From NCBI GenBank assembly GCA_947174955.1, contig CAMWKX010000016.1, positions 1 to 14,048 of the forward strand: a stretch of DNA of 14,048 nucleotides, given 5' to 3'. The notes below the pieces were generated by a model that was not told the origin of the DNA, made no database searches, and saw only the letters and a list, made by a program, of their open reading frames with translations. The stretch comes from an uncultured Clostridia bacterium. GTDB lineage: Bacteria; Bacillota; Clostridia; Christensenellales; Borkfalkiaceae. Positions 1 through 6,312 of the stretch are shown here, in pieces (position 1 is the first letter of the stretch; each line of letters begins with the position of its first letter). A program made the translations under genes and the position numbers.

Positions 1-61
1 TACCAACTCGGCGTTCAAAAAGTATTCGCACGACGGGGCTGACAAGCCGAACAACGTCTAA
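1..61 (+). CDS. 3' end of an unidentified upstream gene
   Basis: The second reading frame is open from the window edge to a TAA at 59-61 and gives a short hydrophilic tail, TNSAFKKYSHDGADKPNNV. About 16 of its 19 codons end in G or C, like the other genes here. The two other forward frames lack this bias, and one of them stops at 42. The stop lies 12 bases before a strong hairpin, as expected for the end of a gene. The tail is too short to identify. It does not look like the C terminus of RsmG, which often precedes soj in Firmicutes. Function unknown. Confidence 0.5.
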   Translation, partial: TNSAFKKYSHDGADKPNNV

Positions 62-73
62 TCGACTTAGCTT

Positions 74-101
74 CCCGCCCGCAAATTCTTTTGCGGGCGG
101 G
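74..101 (+). terminator. Perfect 12-bp GC-rich hairpin after the upstream gene
   Basis: CCCGCCCGCAAA (74-85) pairs perfectly with TTTGCGGGCGGG (90-101) around a TTCT loop. It sits 12 bases after the upstream stop codon and 8 bases before the parS-like site. Neither side has a run of T, so it is not a textbook intrinsic terminator. It may be a weak terminator, an mRNA 3'-end stabiliser or an insulator ahead of parA. I see no sigma-A-like promoter between it and parA, so parA may depend on readthrough. Confidence 0.45.
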
Positions 102-109
102 AGGTAGAA

Positions 110-125
110 AGTTTCACGGGAAACA
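110..125. promoter_or_regulatory. parS: parS-like ParB-binding site upstream of parA
   Basis: AGTTTCACGGGAAACA matches the well-conserved bacterial parS, TGTTTCACGTGAAACA, at 14 of 16 positions. The differences are the first base and one central base (G for T). The core GTTTC-ACGG-GAAAC is an inverted repeat with one mismatch. ParB (Spo0J) loads at such sites as a CTP-dependent clamp and spreads along DNA. The site lies 36 bases before parA and 8 bases after a hairpin. A cis parS next to soj-spo0J is common and fits the ParB encoded about 850 bases downstream. The match is seen directly; binding is inferred. Confidence 0.8.
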
Positions 126-160
126 AATTCGGCAGCGGTAAAGAAAAGGGGGCGAGAATT

Positions 161-925
161 ATGGGAAAAGTTATTTCGTTTACCAACAAAAAAGGCGGCG
201 TGGGCAAGACGACGACGGTCATCAATATGGCGGCGTACTGCGCCGACTTCGGCAAAAAGGTGCTTTTAATTGACCTTGACAGTCAGGGAAACGCCACGAC
301 AGGCTTAGGCTTTTCAAAGAGCGCATTAAAAAAATCGGTCTACGGCGTGCTGATTGAGGACGAAAAAATTTCGCAGAACATTTTGCCTACTGTGGTGCCG
401 CTTCTCGATATACTGCCGGCAAACGTCGATTTGACGGGAGCCGAGGTCGACCTGGTGTACAAGCGTGACCGCGAGCAGATTTTAAATAACGCTTTAAAAG
501 AGGTTCGCGACAAGTACGACTACATATTTATCGACTGCCCGCCGTCGCTCGGGCTGGTGACTATAAACGCGTGGGTGGCGTCCGACTCGGTAATAATACC
601 CTTGCAGAGCGAGTATTACGCAATGGAGGGCGTCAGCCAGCTGATGAATACCATTGCTCTTGTAAAGCAGCATCTCAACCCGCACTTATTTATCGAGGGC
701 GTGGTTATAACTATGTACGACGGCAGAGCGATTGTGTCGCGTCAGATTGCCGCCGAAATAAAAAAGTTCTTTAAAAACAAGCTGTACGAAATTATAATTC
801 CGCGCAACGTGAGGCTGTCGGAGGCGCCCAGCCACGGCAAGCCTATACTCGTATACGACCCCAAGTGCGTGGGCGCACGGGCGTATAAGGCGCTTACAGA
901 GGAGTTTTTATCCAGGCAAAGATAA
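161..925 (+). CDS. parA: Chromosome-partitioning ATPase ParA/Soj
   Basis: A 254-residue ParA/MinD-superfamily ATPase of the short Soj type, without the N-terminal DNA-binding extension of plasmid type-Ia ParA. It has a deviant Walker A motif, KKGGVGKTT (10-18), with signature Lys11. Asp40 lies in LIDLDSQGN (Walker A'), and Walker B is YIFID (121-125, Asp125) followed by CPPSLG. The C-terminal EAPSHGKPI (221-229) is typical of Soj. ATP-bound dimers bind DNA non-specifically, and ParB triggers hydrolysis; together they segregate origins and, in Bacillus, influence DnaA. The start is supported by AAGGGGG at 146-152, 8 bases before ATG. parB follows after 37 bases. No sigma-A promoter is visible just upstream. 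The family assignment is firm. Confidence 0.96.
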   Translation: MGKVISFTNKKGGVGKTTTVINMAAYCADFGKKVLLIDLDSQGNATTGLGFSKSALKKSVYGVLIEDEKISQNILPTVVPLLDILPANVDLTGAEVDLVYKRDREQILNNALKEVRDKYDYIFIDCPPSLGLVTINAWVASDSVIIPLQSEYYAMEGVSQLMNTIALVKQHLNPHLFIEGVVITMYDGRAIVSRQIAAEIKKFFKNKLYEIIIPRNVRLSEAPSHGKPILVYDPKCVGARAYKALTEEFLSRQR

Positions 926-962
926 ACAGGTTTAACGACTGCTGAAATCAAGGAGAGTAATT

Positions 963-1892
963 ATGGCGAAGAAAGAAGAGAGGGGCTTGGGCAAGACGTT
1001 TGCCGACCTTATGGGGGATACCGTCGACGCGTTCGAACAGACGTATGCGGGCGGCAGACGCGAAATGTTTACATATACCGAAGAGGAAAAGGCGAACGCG
1101 GAAGAGATGCTTCTTTCCAAAATTTACGCCAACCCCAACCAGCCGAGAAAGCACTTTGACGAGCAGGCTTTAAGGGAGCTTGCCGATTCCATAAAAAAGC
1201 ACGGCGTGATTATGCCCATCGTCGTAAACGACGACCACAGCGGCAGGTTTATGATAATCGCGGGCGAACGCCGTTTCCGTGCGACCAAGCTTGCGGGACT
1301 TACAACAATCCCCGTAATCGTGCGCAACTATTCCGAGAGAGAAATTAAGGAAATTTCCCTTATCGAAAACTTACAGCGCGAGGACTTAAACCCCATCGAA
1401 GCAGCTGCGGCTATGAAACAGCTTATGGTCGATTATAAGCTCACTCAGGACGAGCTTGCCGAGCGTATAGGCAAGTCGCGTCCCGCAATCGCCAACACGC
1501 TCAGACTCTTATCGCTGACGTCCGACGTAATGCAGATGGTGGCGGAGGGTAAGCTGTCGGCGGGACACGCGAGAACGCTCGTACCGCTCGCCGCAGAGGA
1601 CCAGATAGCTTTTGCCACGGACGCCGTAAAGAGCGGTATGTCCGTGCGCGAGCTGGAAAAAAAGGTGCGCGCATACAATATGTCGCCCGAGCTTTTGGAA
1701 GAAAAGAAGAAGAAAAAGCGCGCGCTCGCTTCAATCGAGCTTAAAAACCTCGTAGACCGTATGCGCTTTACCTTCCGCACGAAGGTCAGCCTTATCGGTA
1801 ACGACCAGAAGGGCAGAATTTACATCGATTACTATTCGCGCGACGATTTGGAGAGAATATCCGAAATTCTCGATATCATTGACAAACAATAA
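963..1892 (+). CDS. parB: Chromosome-partitioning protein ParB/Spo0J
   Basis: A 309-residue ParB, close to the usual size of chromosomal Spo0J. The N terminus carries RGLGKTFADLMGD (7-19), matching the conserved GLGKGL-type motif that contacts ParA. The CTP-binding ParB/Srx fold follows, with NPNQPRK (57-63), the GERRFRA box (101-107) and ENLQRED (135-141). A helix-turn-helix for parS recognition lies around 160-185. The region 245-255 is rich in Lys and Glu and leads into the C-terminal dimerisation domain. AAGGAG at 950-955 is 7 bases from ATG. The gene presumably binds the parS-like site at 110-125. It is probably co-transcribed with parA. Confidence 0.96.
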   Translation: MAKKEERGLGKTFADLMGDTVDAFEQTYAGGRREMFTYTEEEKANAEEMLLSKIYANPNQPRKHFDEQALRELADSIKKHGVIMPIVVNDDHSGRFMIIAGERRFRATKLAGLTTIPVIVRNYSEREIKEISLIENLQREDLNPIEAAAAMKQLMVDYKLTQDELAERIGKSRPAIANTLRLLSLTSDVMQMVAEGKLSAGHARTLVPLAAEDQIAFATDAVKSGMSVRELEKKVRAYNMSPELLEEKKKKKRALASIELKNLVDRMRFTFRTKVSLIGNDQKGRIYIDYYSRDDLERISEILDIIDKQ

Positions 1893-1893
1893 A

Positions 1894-1959
1894 GTTATAC
1901 ACAAAGTTATCAACACGGTGCATAACCGACTGTCGGCGTATTGTGCAAAGGTATATAAC
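1894..1959. promoter_or_regulatory. Cluster of four GTTATNNAC motifs between parB and the MarR gene
   Basis: Four copies of a GTTATNNAC element lie in the 70-base gap. On plus: GTTATACACA (1894-1903) and GTTATCAACA (1906-1915). On minus: GTTATGCACC (1917-1926) and GTTATATACC (1950-1959). The first two lie in 12-base-spaced tandem repeats beginning AAAGTTAT. Against the DnaA box TTATNCACA they match 9, 8, 8 and 7 of 9 positions. The second and third copies also form an imperfect palindrome of about 21 bases. Two readings are possible: a DnaA-box cluster near the origin, which suits the parAB context, or an operator for the MarR-family protein encoded directly downstream. The repeats are seen; both functions are inferred. 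Confidence 0.5.
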
Positions 1960-1962
1960 TCA

Positions 1963-2412
1963 ATGGACAGGTACAGCAAATTTACCATTTTGATAAACAG
2001 AATATCGAGGAGTATACACCGTATCAAAGACGACGTTATGTCTAAATTCGGGTTAAAGAGCGCGCACGTTTCCTGTCTGTATTATCTGTATAAGGAGGGC
2101 AAGCCGCTCACTGCGCGCGAGCTTTGCGACGCCTGCGAAGAGGATAAGGCGGCTGTTTCGAGGGCAATCGATTTGCTGAATAAAGAGGGATACGTGACCT
2201 ACGGCGGCAACCTTGAAAAGAAGTACAAGAGCCCGATAACTCTTACCGCGAAGGGCGAAGAGGTAGGTAAGTCGGTTGCGGCTAAGATAACCGATATACT
2301 GAGAGTTCTCGACGACGGAATGAGCGAAGAGGACAGAGTGGTGCTCTACGGAAGTCTGGAAAAGATTTCGAACACCTTGCAGGATATTTGCGGCGGCGTT
2401 GATGAGAACTGA
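1963..2412 (+). CDS. MarR-family winged-helix transcriptional regulator
   Basis: A 149-residue protein with the MarR layout: an N-terminal dimerisation helix (1-28), then a winged helix. LKSAHVSCLYYLYKEG (31-46) and LTARELCDACEEDKAAVSRAIDLL (49-72) form the helices, with recognition helix about 61-76. The wing is about 78-95 (YGG..EKKYKSPITLT), followed by the C-terminal dimer helices LTAKGEEVGKSVAAKI. The frame is open upstream to a TTG at 1879, but that start would overlap parB and add 28 residues foreign to the family. ATG 1963, with AAAGG at 1947-1951, gives the normal MarR length. The ligand and targets are unknown. Such proteins often repress their own gene, and the repeats just upstream are a candidate operator. 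It may be transcribed with parAB. Confidence 0.88.
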   Translation: MDRYSKFTILINRISRSIHRIKDDVMSKFGLKSAHVSCLYYLYKEGKPLTARELCDACEEDKAAVSRAIDLLNKEGYVTYGGNLEKKYKSPITLTAKGEEVGKSVAAKITDILRVLDDGMSEEDRVVLYGSLEKISNTLQDICGGVDEN

Positions 2413-2423
2413 ATATAACAATA

Positions 2424-2457
2424 AAAGCGGCGCGGACTGTTCAGTCCGCGCCGCTTT
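2424..2457. terminator. Bidirectional terminator between convergent genes
   Basis: AAAGCGGCGCGGACTG (2424-2439) pairs perfectly over 16 bp with CAGTCCGCGCCGCTTT (2442-2457). T-rich sequence follows on the plus strand (CGTTATTTGTTTTT). T-rich sequence also follows on the minus strand (TTATTGTTATATTC). It lies 11 bases after the MarR stop and 12 bases beyond the kinase stop, so it can end transcription from both sides. Confidence 0.9.
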
Positions 2458-2469
2458 CGTTATTTGTTT

Positions 2470-5142
2470 TTAATTTGCGGAAATGTATTTTGCAAGCGTT
2501 GCCTTAACGACTTCGATATTGATAGGTTTTGCAATGTGCGCGTTCATACCGCAAGCCAGGCACTTTTGCACGTCTTCGGCAAACGCGTCGGCGGTCATTG
2601 CGATAATAGGAATTTTGTTGTAGCCCTTTCTCAGACTGCGGATAATAGTGGTGGCTTCGAGACCGTTCATAACGGGCATACGCACGTCCATTAAAATCGC
2701 GTCGTAGAAATCGGGTTTGTGGGCAAGCAGCTTATCCACGCAAATCTGACCGTTTTCCGCGTGCTCCACGACGATACCTTCGCTCGACAACAGCAGGTCT
2801 GCAATCTCCCAGTTGATGTCGTTGTCCTCGGCAACGAGTATTCGCTTGCCCTTGAGGTCGGGATGAATTCCCACGTGCTGAACGCTTTCGTCGCCGCCAT
2901 TCTTGGAGCCAGATTTCATCAGACCGTAGTAAAGGCTGGATCTGAACAGCGGTTTGGGAATAAATCCGCTTACGCCTGCCGCGAGAGCTTCGTCTTCAGC
3001 TTCGGAGTAATCGTGAGTCGTGAGCAACAGGATTTTACCGCTTACGGACTTATGCAGTTTTTCGGCGATTTCGATACCGTTTACGCCGTGCTGTTTCCAG
3101 TCGGTCAGAACGAAATCGTAACCCTTCTTTTCCTTGTGCGCATTTTCCGCCATCTCGATTGCGGTCTGGTTGTCGTACGCCGCGTCGACCTTTATGCCTA
3201 AGGAGCCGAGCATAGCAATTTCCGTGTCGCAAAGCGTCTTGTTGCCGTCGACGACGAGTATTTTCCATTCGGGTAAATCGGAAGTATCCGTTTCGGGTAT
3301 TCCCGACGTCTGGATATCGAGAACAACGTGGAAGACGGTGCCTTCGCCCTGTTTACTTTGCACGTCGATGGTGCCCTGCATAGAGTCGATAATGTATTTG
3401 GTTACCGCCATACCGAGGCCGGCGCCTTCGGTCTTGTCTACGCGCGCCCTGTCCTCGCGGGTGAACGAGTCGAATAGTTGTTTCTGGAATTCCTCGCTCA
3501 TACCGATACCGTTATCCTTAACCTCGATATGAGTGCGGACGAAGTCTTCGCCGCGCGGCGATTCCTCCTGATAAACCGAAAGCTCTACGGCGCCCTCTTC
3601 GGGGGTGAACTTATACGCGTTGGACAGAAGGTTCAAGAATATCTGGTTGAGGCGCACGCTGTCGCTGTAAAGGTTTTCCGTAATAATGTCGCGCACGTAG
3701 ACGTCGAACGTCTGCATTTTAGCCTTGAAGTGCGGCTGAACGATAGTGCATACGCCGTGGACGACTTCGCTTAAAGAGAGATGCTCCATATTCAGCGCCA
3801 TATCACCTGTTTCGATCTTAGACATATCGAGCATATCGTTGATAAGGCTTAAAAGGTGGCGGGAGGAGATGGAAATCTTTTTCAGGCAGTCGGAAACCTG
3901 CTCCTTGTTGTCTATGTTGGCAATGGCGATGGTCGTCATACCCATAATGGCGTTCATAGGCGTTCTGACGTCGTGCGACATATTGGAAAGGAAGTCGCTC
4001 TTTGCCTTGTTTGCCTCTTCCGCGGAAGCCCTTGCCTCTTCGACCTGCTTTAAGTTACTTCTGTTCATCAGGAAGTAGACGACGAATATCGCGCTCATCA
4101 GAACGAGAATGATAACGCAGGCGACAATCATATTGGTGGTAAGGTTGTTGCTCAGTCCGTGCACGCGCGTGTCGAGGTCGGCGTAGTCCATAACGGTCAC
4201 GTAGAACCATTCGGAATTTCCGAGCTTCTGGCAGTAGATGTGCTTATGCGCGCTCTTGGTGTTGAGTACCTGCGAAAAAGCTTTTACGTAAGATACGGCG
4301 GGATTTTTAGCATCCGCGGACATTCTTTCCATACCGCTTTTCAGCGACGACCATACGCTTTGGCTGTTTTCGGCTTTGAGGTCGGTTCTTAAAAATTCTT
4401 CGTAGCTTGTAATTTCTTCCTCGTCGCTGCCCATAACGATGGCGCCGTCGACGCTGATAATGTGAGTGTTAAATCTTTCGGACTTGCCGCCGTCGCTGTT
4501 CTTTTTGGAAAGCATATCGACGAAGACGTCGTTTTTAAGTCCGGCGACGAGTGCGGCGCAGTCGTTGCGGGCGGTGGGCACGGCGAAGAGGATAACGCCC
4601 TCTTCGATTGTCTGCGCGCTCGGATCGTCGGCGTCCGCCTTGTCGATACCCGCGGCGATTGCAACCTTTTTATTTCCCGCAACCAGGTCGGAAACGAAAG
4701 CTTCGCGGTCGTGGTCGGCAAGCTTTACGCCGTAAACGCTGCTCGATACGGAAGTTTCGTCCTCGCCGTAATAAATCTTTGAAAAGCTGCCGTCGGAATT
4801 CATAAGAGCGAGGTAGGTATAGCCGCGGGTTTTTGCCGCGCCTGCCATTCCCACGCGGATATTGTCCAGATCGTCCTGTCCCTCGATCCACGTTTTGCGC
4901 AGGTCGTCGACGTTTGCAAGCTGCTGGTCGATAACCTGGTCGTATCGCATAGTCGACTGAACGCCGACGCCTTCCATAAATATTCCGCCGACGTCGTTAA
5001 TCGTGTCGGTACTTTTTCTGTTCATCGAAACGCCCAAAACAACGAACATAACTATGCAAACGGCGATAGCAAACGCAAACCCGCAGATTATTACGCGTTT
5101 GGAAAGCTTCTGCCATTTTTTTGTTATTGCGCTTTGCTCCAT
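2470..5142 (-). CDS. Membrane hybrid histidine kinase with two receiver domains
   Basis: An 890-residue hybrid sensor kinase. TM1 is about 17-40 and TM2 about 336-358. They enclose a region of about 295 residues outside the membrane, probably a Cache-type sensor (fold not certain). A short coiled linker (362-382) leads to HisKA with H-box SHDVRTPMN (389-397, phospho-His390). The ATPase domain follows: N-box NLLSNAYKFT (504-513), DNGIGM (543-548) and GAGLGMA (573-579). REC1 (about 627-738) keeps Asp681, Thr708/709 and Lys730, but its acidic pair is Asp632-Gly633, so metal binding may be weak. REC2 (about 766-886) is canonical: Glu772-Asp773, Asp819, Thr850, Lys872. There is no DNA-binding output, HPt domain or neighbouring response regulator, so the phosphorelay partner lies elsewhere. 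On the minus strand AGAGGAA is 6 bases from ATG. Confidence 0.93.
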   Translation of the reverse strand: MEQSAITKKWQKLSKRVIICGFAFAIAVCIVMFVVLGVSMNRKSTDTINDVGGIFMEGVGVQSTMRYDQVIDQQLANVDDLRKTWIEGQDDLDNIRVGMAGAAKTRGYTYLALMNSDGSFSKIYYGEDETSVSSSVYGVKLADHDREAFVSDLVAGNKKVAIAAGIDKADADDPSAQTIEEGVILFAVPTARNDCAALVAGLKNDVFVDMLSKKNSDGGKSERFNTHIISVDGAIVMGSDEEEITSYEEFLRTDLKAENSQSVWSSLKSGMERMSADAKNPAVSYVKAFSQVLNTKSAHKHIYCQKLGNSEWFYVTVMDYADLDTRVHGLSNNLTTNMIVACVIILVLMSAIFVVYFLMNRSNLKQVEEARASAEEANKAKSDFLSNMSHDVRTPMNAIMGMTTIAIANIDNKEQVSDCLKKISISSRHLLSLINDMLDMSKIETGDMALNMEHLSLSEVVHGVCTIVQPHFKAKMQTFDVYVRDIITENLYSDSVRLNQIFLNLLSNAYKFTPEEGAVELSVYQEESPRGEDFVRTHIEVKDNGIGMSEEFQKQLFDSFTREDRARVDKTEGAGLGMAVTKYIIDSMQGTIDVQSKQGEGTVFHVVLDIQTSGIPETDTSDLPEWKILVVDGNKTLCDTEIAMLGSLGIKVDAAYDNQTAIEMAENAHKEKKGYDFVLTDWKQHGVNGIEIAEKLHKSVSGKILLLTTHDYSEAEDEALAAGVSGFIPKPLFRSSLYYGLMKSGSKNGGDESVQHVGIHPDLKGKRILVAEDNDINWEIADLLLSSEGIVVEHAENGQICVDKLLAHKPDFYDAILMDVRMPVMNGLEATTIIRSLRKGYNKIPIIAMTADAFAEDVQKCLACGMNAHIAKPINIEVVKATLAKYISAN

Positions 5143-5189
5143 ACTCTGTTCCTCTAAAAGTGCGTATTATTTCATTATTAATTATATCT

Positions 5190-5218
5190 ATTTTAAAACT
5201 TTAAATTGTCATTGTCAA
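5190..5218 (-). promoter_or_regulatory. Sigma-A-type promoter of the histidine kinase gene
   Basis: On the minus strand TTGACA (5218-5213), a 17-base spacer and TAAAAT (5195-5190) give a near-consensus housekeeping promoter. The leader to the kinase ATG is about 40 bases and very AT-rich. The kinase therefore looks like a single-gene transcript running to the terminator at 2424-2457. Confidence 0.75.
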
Positions 5219-5245
5219 CGGAATTTAGCCGTTAATATATTATAG

Positions 5246-5274
5246 AAACGCGTAAACGCGCACGTACGCGTGCG
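5246..5274. repeat. Direct and inverted GC-rich repeats between divergent promoters
   Basis: AAACGCG occurs twice 8 bases apart (5246-5252 and 5254-5260). An inverted repeat, CGCACG (5259-5264), TACG loop, CGTGCG (5269-5274), follows directly. The block stands out from AT-rich flanks. It lies between the kinase promoter and the cysK promoter, ending about 20 bases before the cysK -35 box, so it could be a regulator site. No known operator matches it clearly. The rest of the 214-base region 5143-5356 holds the two promoters, leaders and ribosome sites, and I see no small gene in it. Confidence 0.4.
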
Positions 5275-5294
5275 TATCAGGCGTTAAAAATGCT

Positions 5295-5322
5295 TTGACT
5301 TACGCCGTAATTTCGGTATAAT
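5295..5322 (+). promoter_or_regulatory. Sigma-A-type promoter of the cysK cluster
   Basis: TTGACT (5295-5300), a 16-base spacer and a perfect TATAAT (5317-5322). Transcription should start near 5329, leaving a leader of under 30 bases with the ribosome site AAAGGGG (5341-5347). That leader is too short for a T-box or SAM riboswitch, so any sulfur control would have to act on the promoter. It is the only clear promoter before the four packed genes that follow. Confidence 0.78.
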
Positions 5323-5356
5323 AAGTTAGCGCACAATTTTAAAGGGGCAAAAAAAT

Positions 5357-6289
5357 ATGTCAAAAATTTACACCTCGGCGGACGCGCTTATCGGAAAAAC
5401 TCCGCTTTTGGAACTCACCAATCTGGAAAAATCACTTAATTTAAAGGCGAAGATTTTGGCAAAGCTCGAATATTTCAACCCCGCGGGTTCGGTAAAAGAC
5501 AGGGTGGCGAAAGCCATTTTAGACGACGCGGAGGAGCGCGGACTTTTAAAGCAGGGCACGGTTATAATCGAGCCGACGTCGGGAAACACCGGCATAGGGC
5601 TTGCCTCGGTCGCGGCGGCGAGGGGGTATAAGCTTGTAATAGTTATGCCCGACACAATGAGCGTCGAGCGCAGAAAACTTATAAAAGCGTACGGCGCGGA
5701 GCTGGTTTTAACCGACGGAAGTAAGGGTATGAACGGCGCGATTGCCAAAGCCGAAGAGCTGCACGCGCAAATGGAAAACAGCTTTATCGCGGGGCAGTTC
5801 GTAAACCCCGCCAACCCCAGGGCGCACTATCTGACCACGGGCAGAGAGATATGGGCTGAAACCGACGGCGCGATAGATATTTTCGTTGCGGGCGTGGGCA
5901 CGGGCGGCACATTAAGCGGCGCGGGCAGGTATTTAAAGGAGCAAAATCCGCGCGTTAAGGTGGTTGCAGTCGAGCCCGTAAACTCGGCGGTGCTGTCTGG
6001 TAAGAGCGCGGGCAAGCACGGCTTGCAGGGTATCGGCGCGGGCTTTATTCCCGATACGCTCGATACGAAAATTTACGACGAAATCGCTTGCGTGACCGAG
6101 GAAGAGGCGTACAGTTTTGCACGGCTCATCGGCAAGAGCGAGGGCGTTTTAATCGGCATATCGTCGGGCGCGGCGTTATGCGCGGCCGTAAAGCAAGCGG
6201 AAAAAACCGAAAACGCGGGTAAAAACATTGTCGTAATTTTTCCCGACGGCGGCGACCGCTATTTATCGACAACCTTATTTGAGGAATAA
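5357..6289 (+). CDS. cysK: Cysteine synthase (O-acetylserine sulfhydrylase)
   Basis: A 310-residue PLP enzyme of the beta family, the normal length for CysK. It makes L-cysteine from O-acetylserine and sulfide in the cytoplasm. NPAGSVKDR (41-49) holds the PLP-binding Lys47. TSGNTG (74-79) is the substrate and PLP loop, GTGGT (181-185) binds the PLP phosphate, and SSG (269-271) contacts the pyridine nitrogen. It ends with IFPDGGDRYLST, typical of CysK. There is no C-terminal CBS domain, which argues against cystathionine beta-synthase. CysM or a relative with another nucleophile cannot be fully excluded. AAAGGGG is 9 bases from ATG. It is first in a cluster with DUF3737 and an ABC exporter; no serine acetyltransferase gene is nearby. 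Confidence 0.93.
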   Translation: MSKIYTSADALIGKTPLLELTNLEKSLNLKAKILAKLEYFNPAGSVKDRVAKAILDDAEERGLLKQGTVIIEPTSGNTGIGLASVAAARGYKLVIVMPDTMSVERRKLIKAYGAELVLTDGSKGMNGAIAKAEELHAQMENSFIAGQFVNPANPRAHYLTTGREIWAETDGAIDIFVAGVGTGGTLSGAGRYLKEQNPRVKVVAVEPVNSAVLSGKSAGKHGLQGIGAGFIPDTLDTKIYDEIACVTEEEAYSFARLIGKSEGVLIGISSGAALCAAVKQAEKTENAGKNIVVIFPDGGDRYLSTTLFEE

Positions 6290-6296
6290 TAATCAC

Positions 6297-6312
6297 AGAG
6301 GAAATGCAAGTG
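6297..6312 (+). promoter_or_regulatory. Ribosome site that favours a GTG start for the DUF3737 gene
   Basis: AGAGGA (6297-6302) has only one base between it and the first in-frame ATG (6304), too close for initiation. The GTG two codons later (6310) is at a normal 7-base spacing. The resulting N terminus, MKKIIENQTFDEERALYG, also resembles the N termini I recall for this family. Confidence 0.6.

Noticed and set aside
161..1892. parAB as a plasmid partition locus
   Set aside because: ParA is the short Soj type, ParB has the chromosomal N-terminal motif, and the parS-like site is the chromosomal consensus. The other genes are ordinary metabolic and transport genes.
1879..1962. Longer start for the MarR gene at TTG 1879, adding 28 residues
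   Set aside because: It overlaps the end of parB, uses a rare start codon without a ribosome site, and the added residues come from the repeat-rich gap. ATG 1963 gives the normal family length.
5323..5356. Possible T-box or SAM riboswitch before cysK
   Set aside because: The leader after the predicted start site is under 30 bases, too short for either element.
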